DNA of 6,210 bases, taken from assembly GCA_903879765.1 (NCBI GenBank), contig CAIRMS010000103.1, forward strand, positions 1 through 6,210, in the 5' to 3' direction. The DNA comes from an uncultured Flavobacteriales bacterium (GTDB lineage Bacteria > Bacteroidota > Bacteroidia > Flavobacteriales_D > Crocinitomicaceae). How positions within the stretch are numbered: the first letter of the stretch is position 1; each line of letters starts with the position of its first letter. This document shows positions 1-6,210 of this stretch, piece by piece. The notes under the pieces were generated by a model. It had not been told where the DNA came from, searched no databases, and was given only the letters and a program-made list of their open reading frames with translations. The position numbers and the translations under genes are program-made.

Positions 1-2
1 CT

Positions 3-1907
3 TTATTTAAGTTCTAGAATATACGCAGTTTTTGCAGGTATAACTGCTGTTTTTAGGTCGAAATTTACGGTTTGTTTTGTGAGCACATCCACACCCATTT
101 CTTTACTTTGGATCATTTCTTGATAGCGATCCCAACGAATCGTTTCATCCTTCGCAGAGTTATTGATAACAACCAAAACGACTTGTTTTCCTGGTATATC
201 GTACATTCCATTTGGCTCCTTGTAGCGCGCATAGACGTATACATTGTTTTCCGGGACAAATTGCATCAATTTACCTTCGTGAATGATCTTATTGTTTTTT
301 CTCCAATTCAACAAGGACTTGGTAAACTGAAAATACGCTTCTTCTTCCGGTGTTCTTCCCGTTTGATAGACATGGCACTGGGCATCTTCGCTACTGCAAA
401 AACCAGTGTGCCGATCAGCAGCCCATCCACCTGGGAAATCTCTGCGGATGTCTGCATCACCAAGATCTTTATTGCCTTTCATCCCGATTTCAGATCCATA
501 ATAAATCTGTGGGATACCTCTTGTTGTGGAAATAAGCGTCAGTGCTAGTTTATAATCTGCAATATTTGGACAATATTCATTAAAGCGTTTGGTGTCGTGA
601 TTTTCAAAGAACACGAGTAAATTGGATGGGTCTTTGTATAGATAATCGTTGGCAATATTGTCATAAAATCGAACCATTCCTTTGTCCCAATCTTGTTTTG
701 ATTCATTGAAGGCCTGCATGAACGCATCGTGCATCGTAAAATCCATCACCGTTGGAAGGTGGCTATTGTAAGAGTCAATGGCTCCAACCGGACTATCTTT
801 TTGCCAATAGGAAATTTGTGCTTGAGTGTGCATCCAAACTTCACCCATAATATTCAGTTTTGGGTATTCGTCTGTAATCGCTTTTGTCCAAGTAGAAATG
901 GCCTCTTTATCGTTATAGGAATATGTATCTACTCGAAGTCCATCTAATTGCGCGTATTCAATCCACCAAATGGTATTTTGAATTAAGTATGTCAACAAAA
1001 GAGGATTGGACTGATTCATGTCTGGCATGGTTGTATCAAACCAACCGTCTTCTGATGCACTCTTATCTTTTTGAGACGCATATGGATCCATTTGTGTACT
1101 TGTGCGGTAACTTGAACGCGTAAAGGAATGGAATTGATGAATCCAATCTTGCGAAGGCAAATCTAGAATCATCCAATGCTTGCTTGACCAGTGGTTTGGA
1201 ACTTCATCTTTGATCACTTTTAATCCTTGGCGATGTGCTTCCAATACCATTTCCTTGTACCAAGAGTTGGTTCCATAACGCGGGTCGATTTTATACAAAT
1301 CAGATTGCGCGTATCCATGATACGAATACGTCTCTTCGTTATCCTCGAGCATAGGAGTGGTCCAAATCGCGGTCGCACCCAATTCTTTAATGTAATTCAA
1401 ACGTTGAATGATCCCAATGATGTCTCCACCGTGTCTTCCACCTGGATTCGAACGATCTGAAACTTCTTTCGTGTCCGGATGCTTATCTAGTCCCTCGTTG
1501 GCATTCGCAAAGCGATCAGGCATTAATAAGTAAACGACATCCGCAGAAGTATAACTTTCCCTTAGCGCACTGTTGTTCATTCGTTCTTCAAGTTTGAAGT
1601 CAAAATGAGTGATTTCCTTTTTCTTATCGATGAGTTTAATCGGATAGGTACCGGCAACTTTATCCTTTGTTTCAACGGTAACAAATAAATAATTCGGATT
1701 TTCCGTTTTAATGATTCCTGTGATTGGCAATCCTGAAACCTCCACCTGATAGTTGGCGATGTTTTTTCCATGCAATAAGACTTGTACTTCATGGTGCTCC
1801 ATTCCAACCCACCAATTTGCAGGTTCTACATGTGTTAAGATTTGCGCATTCAATTGAACTACACAGAACATTACGATTGATAAAAAGTATCCCTTATTCA
1901 TATTCAT
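3..1907 (-). CDS. Periplasmic cyclomaltodextrinase/neopullulanase-like GH13 glycosidase (SusA-like)
   Basis: Predicted to hydrolyse alpha-1,4 bonds of maltodextrins, cyclodextrins or pullulan in the periplasm. Residues are numbered from the longest frame, which starts at 1934 (643 aa). A signal peptide ends LNA|Q31. Residues about 32-115 (VEPANWWVGM, then NPNYLFV) match the cyclomaltodextrinase N-terminal domain. The GH13 barrel follows from about 130: HGGDI 168-172, region I DEVPNH 243-248, region V MPDMNQSNP 303-311, region II GLRVD with nucleophile D336, region III GE with acid/base E365, region IV ENHD with D447. All catalytic residues are present. A beta C-domain ends the protein, with no T9SS tail, so periplasmic retention is inferred. 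I chose the start at 1907 (M10) because it leaves a compact signal peptide and a 14-bp overlap with the upstream gene. The start at 1901 (M12, 8-bp overlap) is equally plausible; 1934 is possible. A Cys pair (C513/C520) sits in a loop that seems longer than usual. Family call firm, exact substrate not. Confidence 0.93.
   Translation of the reverse strand: MNMNKGYFLSIVMFCVVQLNAQILTHVEPANWWVGMEHHEVQVLLHGKNIANYQVEVSGLPITGIIKTENPNYLFVTVETKDKVAGTYPIKLIDKKKEITHFDFKLEERMNNSALRESYTSADVVYLLMPDRFANANEGLDKHPDTKEVSDRSNPGGRHGGDIIGIIQRLNYIKELGATAIWTTPMLEDNEETYSYHGYAQSDLYKIDPRYGTNSWYKEMVLEAHRQGLKVIKDEVPNHWSSKHWMILDLPSQDWIHQFHSFTRSSYRTSTQMDPYASQKDKSASEDGWFDTTMPDMNQSNPLLLTYLIQNTIWWIEYAQLDGLRVDTYSYNDKEAISTWTKAITDEYPKLNIMGEVWMHTQAQISYWQKDSPVGAIDSYNSHLPTVMDFTMHDAFMQAFNESKQDWDKGMVRFYDNIANDYLYKDPSNLLVFFENHDTKRFNEYCPNIADYKLALTLISTTRGIPQIYYGSEIGMKGNKDLGDADIRRDFPGGWAADRHTGFCSSEDAQCHVYQTGRTPEEEAYFQFTKSLLNWRKNNKIIHEGKLMQFVPENNVYVYARYKEPNGMYDIPGKQVVLVVINNSAKDETIRWDRYQEMIQSKEMGVDVLTKQTVNFDLKTAVIPAKTAYILELK
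1894..1907 (-). promoter_or_regulatory. CotH stop / glycosidase start overlap with two in-frame ATGs
   Basis: The minus-strand sequence ATGAATATGAATAAG holds the end of the CotH-family gene (Glu-Tyr-Glu-stop) in one frame and Met-Asn-Met-Asn-Lys, the likely start of the periplasmic glycosidase, in another. The two ATGs at 1907 and 1901 come from a tandem ATGAAT hexamer. A further in-frame ATG at 1934 would give a 41-bp overlap and a longer signal-peptide n-region. Coupled reinitiation near the stop at 1896-1894 favours 1907 or 1901. Confidence 0.6.
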
Positions 1908-3315
1908 AAAGTTGTTTAACCGATCCATTTTCATAGCTCACTATTTTGATGCAATTTTTAGTATCTAAAGGTATTTCCCTGCCCAATACATCTACAGCCT
2001 TTATCGCTTTGAGCGCATTTCCAAACGAAAACACTTCTAATCCTGAAGTACATGGATTCTGAATGTTTTGGTGGGCCAACACTTGACTATTCGCAGAGCT
2101 ATATCTATCTTGTATGTATTCACTGATTGATTGTGTCACATGAAATCCCCATGCTTGATCTATGGCATCTAAGAAATCTTGATCCGTAAATCCATAATCG
2201 TATCCTTTGTAATCATCTGCTAAAGCGGCATTAGAAATCAAATTTTGAGTTGCTTGTAGACTGCTGTTAAGAGGTGCTGGTAAAAAATAATTCGTAAGGA
2301 TGTCCTTCATGTGGTAATTAAAGCGATCCTTAAAATATGGAACTGCCAATAGCTTTGAATAGAGCGGTCGATTTGCATTCGCCCATGAATAGATGTTTCT
2401 TGTGGACCAGTTGATATTGAACCAATCAATTCCGAAGGTGTTATCTAGATCATATTCTAAGAATATAAATTTACCATCCGATGGACGTTCGTACAGAAAG
2501 TAGTTGTTTTTATTGTAAGCGTATCCGTCCCATTGTCCAATCAAGATTTCTACTGCAAGTGTTCTCAAATAAGAATCTACGTCGAAAACGTCTTGTATAT
2601 CACAAACAAAATTAGCTGCAGCTGAATTATTTAACACATTGATAAACTGAATGAGACCTGAATAATCATTCATGGCTTCATTTGTTTTCAATTTGTAGGT
2701 ATTTTGGTAATACGTTGGATTTGTTCCGTGATAGGTTAAATCTGAACCATAAAAGCACTTGAATAAATTGCCGTCATTGTCATTGGGAAATCTTTTTTGG
2801 ATGTATTCTTCATCAAAATGTTCAACATGTATATATAATCCTTTATATTCATTGTTGATGTATAATTTGATGTAACTAGTACGTGGCGATGGAAGTCCGC
2901 ATTGCGTTAATAGGTTATACGAAACTTTAGATCGCAAAATAGACACGTCATTGTGTTCGCCATTTAGCTTCATTTTCTCCAATCCACGGTATTTTCTACC
3001 TTGAACGTAGCTATTGAATGACAATTCAAAGGACTTCTTCGCTGCATTTCTCGATGTATTTCCACGCACATGAATACCCACATTAGTGATGGTGTCTTGA
3101 ATAGCTGAAGAGGAATAAATAACAGATGTTACAAAGGGAAAATCCGAATACAAACTATCGGTTACCATTGTTTGCGCATCGACTGCCGACATAGTCACAT
3201 AAACACTTGCCACTTCATTTTGAAGAAATGCGTTGTTATTCGCAGGATGAACAAACTGAGCTTTGACACTCAACTCTATGAATACTAAAAGGACAAAGAG
3301 GCAAAAGGACTTCAT
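1894..3315 (-). CDS. Secreted CotH-kinase-family protein with short T9SS-like C-terminal tail
   Basis: 473 aa. The signal peptide is 1-19, cleaving VKA|Q20. The CotH kinase fold spans about 35-410. Visible landmarks are VRGNTS 83-88, SFELSF 95-100, LNGEHND 117-123, LRSKVSYNLL 127-136, the strand IKLYINNEYKGLYIHVEH 149-166, GNLFK 182-186, WDGYAYNKNNYFLY 262-275 and LEYDLDNTFG 286-295. D263 and D289/D291 are the likely counterparts of the catalytic and metal-binding Asp residues of Bacillus CotH. The usual PWDxD appears here as EYDLD. Bacillus CotH is an atypical protein kinase acting on spore-coat proteins; in Bacteroidota the substrates are unknown, so kinase activity here is inference. The last 50 or so residues (VDVLGREIPL, then YENGSVKQLYEYE) resemble the second half of a T9SS sorting domain without the opening YPNP block. 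The start ATG overlaps the stop of the upstream amylase by one base, and the 3' end overlaps the downstream glycosidase gene. No Shine-Dalgarno is visible, so reinitiation is likely. Confidence 0.92.
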   Translation of the reverse strand: MKSFCLFVLLVFIELSVKAQFVHPANNNAFLQNEVASVYVTMSAVDAQTMVTDSLYSDFPFVTSVIYSSSAIQDTITNVGIHVRGNTSRNAAKKSFELSFNSYVQGRKYRGLEKMKLNGEHNDVSILRSKVSYNLLTQCGLPSPRTSYIKLYINNEYKGLYIHVEHFDEEYIQKRFPNDNDGNLFKCFYGSDLTYHGTNPTYYQNTYKLKTNEAMNDYSGLIQFINVLNNSAAANFVCDIQDVFDVDSYLRTLAVEILIGQWDGYAYNKNNYFLYERPSDGKFIFLEYDLDNTFGIDWFNINWSTRNIYSWANANRPLYSKLLAVPYFKDRFNYHMKDILTNYFLPAPLNSSLQATQNLISNAALADDYKGYDYGFTDQDFLDAIDQAWGFHVTQSISEYIQDRYSSANSQVLAHQNIQNPCTSGLEVFSFGNALKAIKAVDVLGREIPLDTKNCIKIVSYENGSVKQLYEYE

Positions 3316-3317
3316 TA
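3313..3317 (-). promoter_or_regulatory. TAATG stop/start overlap coupling amylase and CotH genes
   Basis: On the minus strand the amylase stop TAA (3317-3315) shares its last A with the ATG of the CotH-family gene (3315-3313). The 20 bases before this ATG encode the end of the amylase (AFIIQH) and contain no purine-rich ribosome-binding motif. Translation of the second gene therefore probably depends on ribosomes finishing the first. The overlap is directly seen; the coupling is inferred. Confidence 0.8.
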
Positions 3318-6098
3318 ATGTTGAATAATAAATGCTTCATTCGAATAGAATTTACCTACTCTCAGTAAAACATGGTACGAACCATTTTTCCAATCCTGCA
3401 CATTCAGTAATACATCGTTTTCACCTGGATTTGTGGTTCCTTTTTGAGAATAAACCACTTGACCAGCTTCATTTATCACCATTAATTCCATCGCATTCAT
3501 TCCTTCTGCACTAAACGCAACATGCAAATCACTCACACTTGGATTTGGATAAACAATCATAGGGAAATGTGATTCCATTACTTCGTCAATCGATACAGGT
3601 GCATCGGTGATAAAAGGTTGATCTAAACGTACATCTGTATAGATTCGGTATTCCCCTGGCTCCAATGCGAAATTCATGTTAACATCCGAAACATTCACGC
3701 TGTCTCCTGTAAAATATTCGTACCACCATCCATTGTGATGGAAATTTGGAGATCCATTTTGAGAAGTTACAGCAAAATTAGTGATCACAACACCGTTCAT
3801 CGACGGGTCGGTTAATTTCATTTTTTTCACTGCGCCACTTAAGTTGTAAGTGAAATTCAAGGAACGAAATGTTTCGTAATCATTTCTCAGTTTCAAGGTA
3901 GCGGAGTAGACATCATATAGTTGTCTTCTTCTAGCTTGCGTAAAGTAATTCCATAGAATGGGTTTATTACACACACGACATGGATTGTCAATGGAAATAT
4001 CATATCCTAATTCACCAAATTGCCAAATCATACGTGGGCCAGGCTGTGTTAAGAAAATCACTGCTGCTGTTTGCATTCTTCCCAAAGCAACATAGGAGTT
4101 TTTCGCATTGTGATTTGGATTAGTTTGATTTCCATAGGTCAGGTTTTTGAACATCAATCGTTCTTCATCATGACTTTCCATGTAAGATACTAAATGGGGA
4201 ACGGTCCATGTTCTATTCGTGTATATCCCTGAACTGATATTTGATGTGCTGGTGTAACCCATTGTTGCTTCACCATAACTATGCGTTACATTCCCCCAAA
4301 GCATCATGCCATAATTCGCTAATTGAATTTCTTCCGAGTTATCGCACCAATGTTCTAAAATCACGTATGCATCTGACTTCACATCCCAAATCTTATCTGC
4401 CATTCTTTTCAGTAAATTAATTCTTTCAAGGTTATATCCAGCAGCATTATTCGCGAAACCTTTCGTGTAATCAAAGCGGAATCCATCTACGTGATATTCG
4501 TCCAACCAAAATTTATTGACTTGGTCGATGTAATTTTGGGTCGCCATTCGAGTATGATCAAAATCATAGCCCCAACAATATGGTTCGTGCGGACAAATAG
4601 CGTTAAACCAAGGATTATTTGCTGCCGGACGATTATTCGCTGCGTCCCAATACATATTCACCATTGGATTTTGTCCGAATGCGTGATTCAAGACCATATC
4701 GACAACTACAGCAATGCCACGATTGTGGCAACTGTCTACAAATTCTTTGAATTTTTCTGGAGTTCCATAATATTTATCTAGTGCTTTGTGAAAAGATGGA
4801 TTGTATCCCCAACTTTCATTGTTTTCGAATTCACCCGGAGGCATTAATTCGATGGTATTGATTCCAAGTTCATCCAAATAGGACAATGTGTCGATAAGTG
4901 TTTGATAATTGTGTTTTGCCACAAAATCACGCACCAACAATTCATATATAACTAAATCCTTTTTAGCTGGACCTTGAAAAGTCGTATTCTGCCAATCGTA
5001 AGGTGTTGCACCAGGTTGAAAAACAGAAACAAATCCAGTTGTTTGTCCGCTTGGATAAGGAAGTGGATTCGGATTTGTTGCAGCGCCGATATTACCATCG
5101 TTATTTGGATCTAAAATCAGCGAGCTCAAAGGATCTGCAAATTTCATTGTGCCATCAATAAAATACTGATAACCATATTTTTGTCCTGCAGTAAGTCCTG
5201 TGATTTCCAACCACCATGTGGCATTGTTTGTGGACAAATTCATGTGATATGCAGCTGTTGGTGTCCAGTTATTGAAATCACCAATCACATAAATGTGTTG
5301 TTTTTGCGGTGCATATAGTTGAAAAATAACCGTTGTGTCATTCATGTAATTCACGCCATTCTCCAAGCCAGCAATGGTCGGATTAGCAATATTAACTGGT
5401 GGATTTACCGTATAGTACATGCTATCAATAATTGTGGATGTTCCATCATTAACTTCAAATTCCAACAAATGCGTTCCTGAAGAACTTGCTGTTAAATTGT
5501 AATTCAATATTGTCGCATTCGTTAATGTAGTCAGTATGTTTCCATCCTCTTTTAAAGACAGCGTGGAACTGGTATTTGCTTCAGCATTAATAGCGATTTG
5601 ATCATTTAGGTTGTAAATACTACCATTGTTAGGATGGAAAAACTGACCGAGTAATCCAGCATTTACAGGATATACATCGTAAAAAATATCTCCTCCATCT
5701 GCTGCACGTCCGACAATACTACCATTTGCGGTACGGAAAACGAACGCAAGTTTGAGCACAGTAGTTGTTGCGATTGGATATCCATAAAATTGATCGATGT
5801 CGATTGTAATGGTATGTTTATTATTTCCAATGTTTGTCATTGCCACTTCAGGGTCAACTGTCCCCCAAGTCCCTTGTACGTATTGCCAATTGGATGGCGA
5901 GGTGCTTGCACTTGTAATTAATCCTGCATGGGCATAAATTTGAGACTGACCGGTCAGCGCTCCATTTCCTTGAGTGGCATCATAGGTGATGGTGACCACA
6001 TCATTTACGGTTGGAAAAGCTGGGGAAACATCTAAAACTTGTGCGATGAGCATTGAACTATAGATGCTCGCAACTACGGTAAGGATGACATGTTTCAT
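3315..6098 (-). CDS. T9SS-secreted multi-domain alpha-amylase family (GH13) glucan hydrolase
   Basis: 927 aa, predicted to cleave alpha-glucans such as starch or glycogen outside the cell or at its surface. The signal peptide is 1-19 (LIA|Q20). Domains in order: a beta-sandwich at about 21-145 with W71 and W78, possibly starch-binding; an Ig-like module at about 147-232; a CBM48/E-set module at about 240-335 (YVIGDFNNWTP 270-280); the GH13 barrel at about 378-745; a beta domain at about 750-825; and a T9SS sorting domain at about 838-927 (YPNPS 850-854, GQVVY 879-883, NGSYHVLL 905-912). GH13 motifs: DMVLNH 467-472, GFRFDYTKGF 539-548 with nucleophile D543, LEH with acid/base E582, ESHDEE with D644. 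The catalytic set is complete. The CBM48-plus-barrel layout recalls branching enzymes and isoamylases, but the signal peptide and sorting domain exclude a cytoplasmic glycogen enzyme. Six Cys occur, including ICPHEPYC 501-508 and CRVC 707-710. It is the first gene of the apparent operon, just after a terminator. Exact specificity is unknown. Confidence 0.95.
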   Translation of the reverse strand: MKHVILTVVASIYSSMLIAQVLDVSPAFPTVNDVVTITYDATQGNGALTGQSQIYAHAGLITSASTSPSNWQYVQGTWGTVDPEVAMTNIGNNKHTITIDIDQFYGYPIATTTVLKLAFVFRTANGSIVGRAADGGDIFYDVYPVNAGLLGQFFHPNNGSIYNLNDQIAINAEANTSSTLSLKEDGNILTTLTNATILNYNLTASSSGTHLLEFEVNDGTSTIIDSMYYTVNPPVNIANPTIAGLENGVNYMNDTTVIFQLYAPQKQHIYVIGDFNNWTPTAAYHMNLSTNNATWWLEITGLTAGQKYGYQYFIDGTMKFADPLSSLILDPNNDGNIGAATNPNPLPYPSGQTTGFVSVFQPGATPYDWQNTTFQGPAKKDLVIYELLVRDFVAKHNYQTLIDTLSYLDELGINTIELMPPGEFENNESWGYNPSFHKALDKYYGTPEKFKEFVDSCHNRGIAVVVDMVLNHAFGQNPMVNMYWDAANNRPAANNPWFNAICPHEPYCWGYDFDHTRMATQNYIDQVNKFWLDEYHVDGFRFDYTKGFANNAAGYNLERINLLKRMADKIWDVKSDAYVILEHWCDNSEEIQLANYGMMLWGNVTHSYGEATMGYTSTSNISSGIYTNRTWTVPHLVSYMESHDEERLMFKNLTYGNQTNPNHNAKNSYVALGRMQTAAVIFLTQPGPRMIWQFGELGYDISIDNPCRVCNKPILWNYFTQARRRQLYDVYSATLKLRNDYETFRSLNFTYNLSGAVKKMKLTDPSMNGVVITNFAVTSQNGSPNFHHNGWWYEYFTGDSVNVSDVNMNFALEPGEYRIYTDVRLDQPFITDAPVSIDEVMESHFPMIVYPNPSVSDLHVAFSAEGMNAMELMVINEAGQVVYSQKGTTNPGENDVLLNVQDWKNGSYHVLLRVGKFYSNEAFIIQH

Positions 6099-6108
6099 TT
6101 AGAAATGT

Positions 6109-6140
6109 TTAAGGTAAAAAAAAGCCTAAGTATCTTTCAA
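6109..6140 (-). promoter_or_regulatory. Possible Bacteroidota-type promoter for the amylase operon
   Basis: On the minus strand, TTG (6140-6138) is followed after 21 bp by TACCTTAA (6116-6109). This partly matches the Bacteroidota sigma-ABfr pattern of a -33 TTTG/TTG and a -7 TAnnTTTG. The -7 lacks the final TG, and the element overlaps the terminator loop and T-run, leaving only about 10 nt of leader before the ATG at 6098. The argument for it is that a terminator sits immediately upstream, so the operon needs its own promoter unless it relies on read-through. The match is weak in AT-rich sequence. Confidence 0.22.
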
Positions 6141-6148
6141 CTTAGGCT
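6116..6148 (-). terminator. Intrinsic terminator after the upstream T9SS cargo gene
   Basis: A perfect 9-bp inverted repeat, AGCCTAAGT (6123-6131) and ACTTAGGCT (6140-6148), encloses an 8-nt loop. On the minus strand it runs straight into a T-run (complement of the A-run 6116-6123). It begins 20 bp after the stop codon of the partial gene. This is a classic rho-independent layout acting on minus-strand transcription only; the plus-strand side has no T-run. It separates the upstream gene from the amylase operon, though read-through cannot be excluded. Confidence 0.85.
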
Positions 6149-6168
6149 CTCAATAAATAATTAAAAAA

Positions 6169-6210
6169 TTATTGTTTGATCAATTTTCCAGTAGCAACTT
6201 TGTCACCAGC
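6169..6210 (-). CDS. Partial: C-terminal end of an upstream T9SS cargo protein
   Basis: Only the last 13 codons and the TAA stop are in the window; the 5' part lies beyond the right edge. The visible peptide is AGDKVATGKLIKQ. The ending GKLIKQ, preceded by a short hydrophilic stretch, is the usual last strand of the type A T9SS sorting domain, so the gene probably encodes another protein secreted to the cell surface or medium. A terminator lies 20 bp after the stop. Nothing can be said about the catalytic or binding part of the protein. Frame and stop are directly visible; the family assignment rests on a very short motif. Confidence 0.65.
   Translation of the reverse strand, partial: AGDKVATGKLIKQ

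Noticed and set aside
72..548. Plus-strand open frame of 158 codons
   Set aside because: It lies fully antisense to the C-terminal half of the periplasmic GH13 gene, which has clear family motifs; the translated product is Ile/Phe/Ser/Cys-rich with no recognisable domain.
1577..1807. Short minus-strand frame overlapping the N-domain of the periplasmic glycosidase
   Set aside because: An alternative frame inside a gene whose true frame shows the conserved cyclomaltodextrinase N-domain; the product is low in recognisable content.
1894..1934. A frameshift that split one CotH-glycosidase fusion gene
   Set aside because: Both proteins have their own signal peptide and complete domains, and the CotH protein ends in a plausible tail, so two overlapping genes explain the junction better.
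4491..4781. Plus-strand open frame of 96 codons
   Set aside because: Antisense to the amylase barrel around regions I and II; its composition is that expected of a shadow frame and it has no start context or family resemblance.
3315..6098. Interpretation as a cytoplasmic glycogen branching enzyme
   Set aside because: The CBM48-like module and motif pattern suggest this at first, but the signal peptide, extra N-terminal modules and T9SS sorting domain place the protein outside the cytoplasm.
1..6210. Mobile element, CRISPR array, tRNA or rRNA
   Set aside because: No spaced direct repeats, transposase or integrase motifs, tRNA-like cloverleaf or rRNA-like stretches were found; coding sequence covers nearly the whole window.

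Overview
The window looks like chromosomal DNA from a member of the Bacteroidota, most likely order Flavobacteriales. The evidence is a C-terminal type IX secretion (T9SS) sorting domain on the large amylase, a T9SS-type tail on the partial gene at the right edge, AT-rich sequence, no clear Shine-Dalgarno sites, and signal peptides that all cleave just before Gln. The short C-terminal tail of the middle protein suggests a Fluviicola/Crocinitomix-type lineage, but that placement is a guess. All real genes lie on the minus strand, so the transcript runs from high to low coordinates.

Layout in the direction of transcription: (1) 6210-6169, the last 13 codons of an upstream T9SS cargo gene. (2) 6168-6099, a 70-bp spacer holding a good intrinsic terminator and possibly a promoter for the next gene. 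(3) 6098-3315, a 927-residue multi-domain secreted GH13 alpha-glucan hydrolase with N-terminal beta-sandwich modules and a T9SS sorting domain. (4) 3315-1894, a 473-residue secreted CotH-kinase-family protein. (5) About 1907-3, a periplasmic cyclomaltodextrinase/neopullulanase-like GH13 enzyme. The frames of (3) and (4) share one base (TAATG). Those of (4) and (5) overlap by 8 to 41 bp depending on the start used. The three therefore look like one translationally coupled operon. There is no gene-free stretch above 300 bp.

Inferred working model: the T9SS amylase cuts starch or glycogen outside the cell or at its surface, and the periplasmic enzyme reduces imported maltodextrins or cyclodextrins to small sugars. 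No SusC/SusD-type importer, regulator or other sugar gene is visible. The unexpected member is the CotH-like putative secreted protein kinase, placed between the two glucan hydrolases with coupled junctions on both sides. This is the most interesting feature of the window. Its substrate cannot be read from the sequence.
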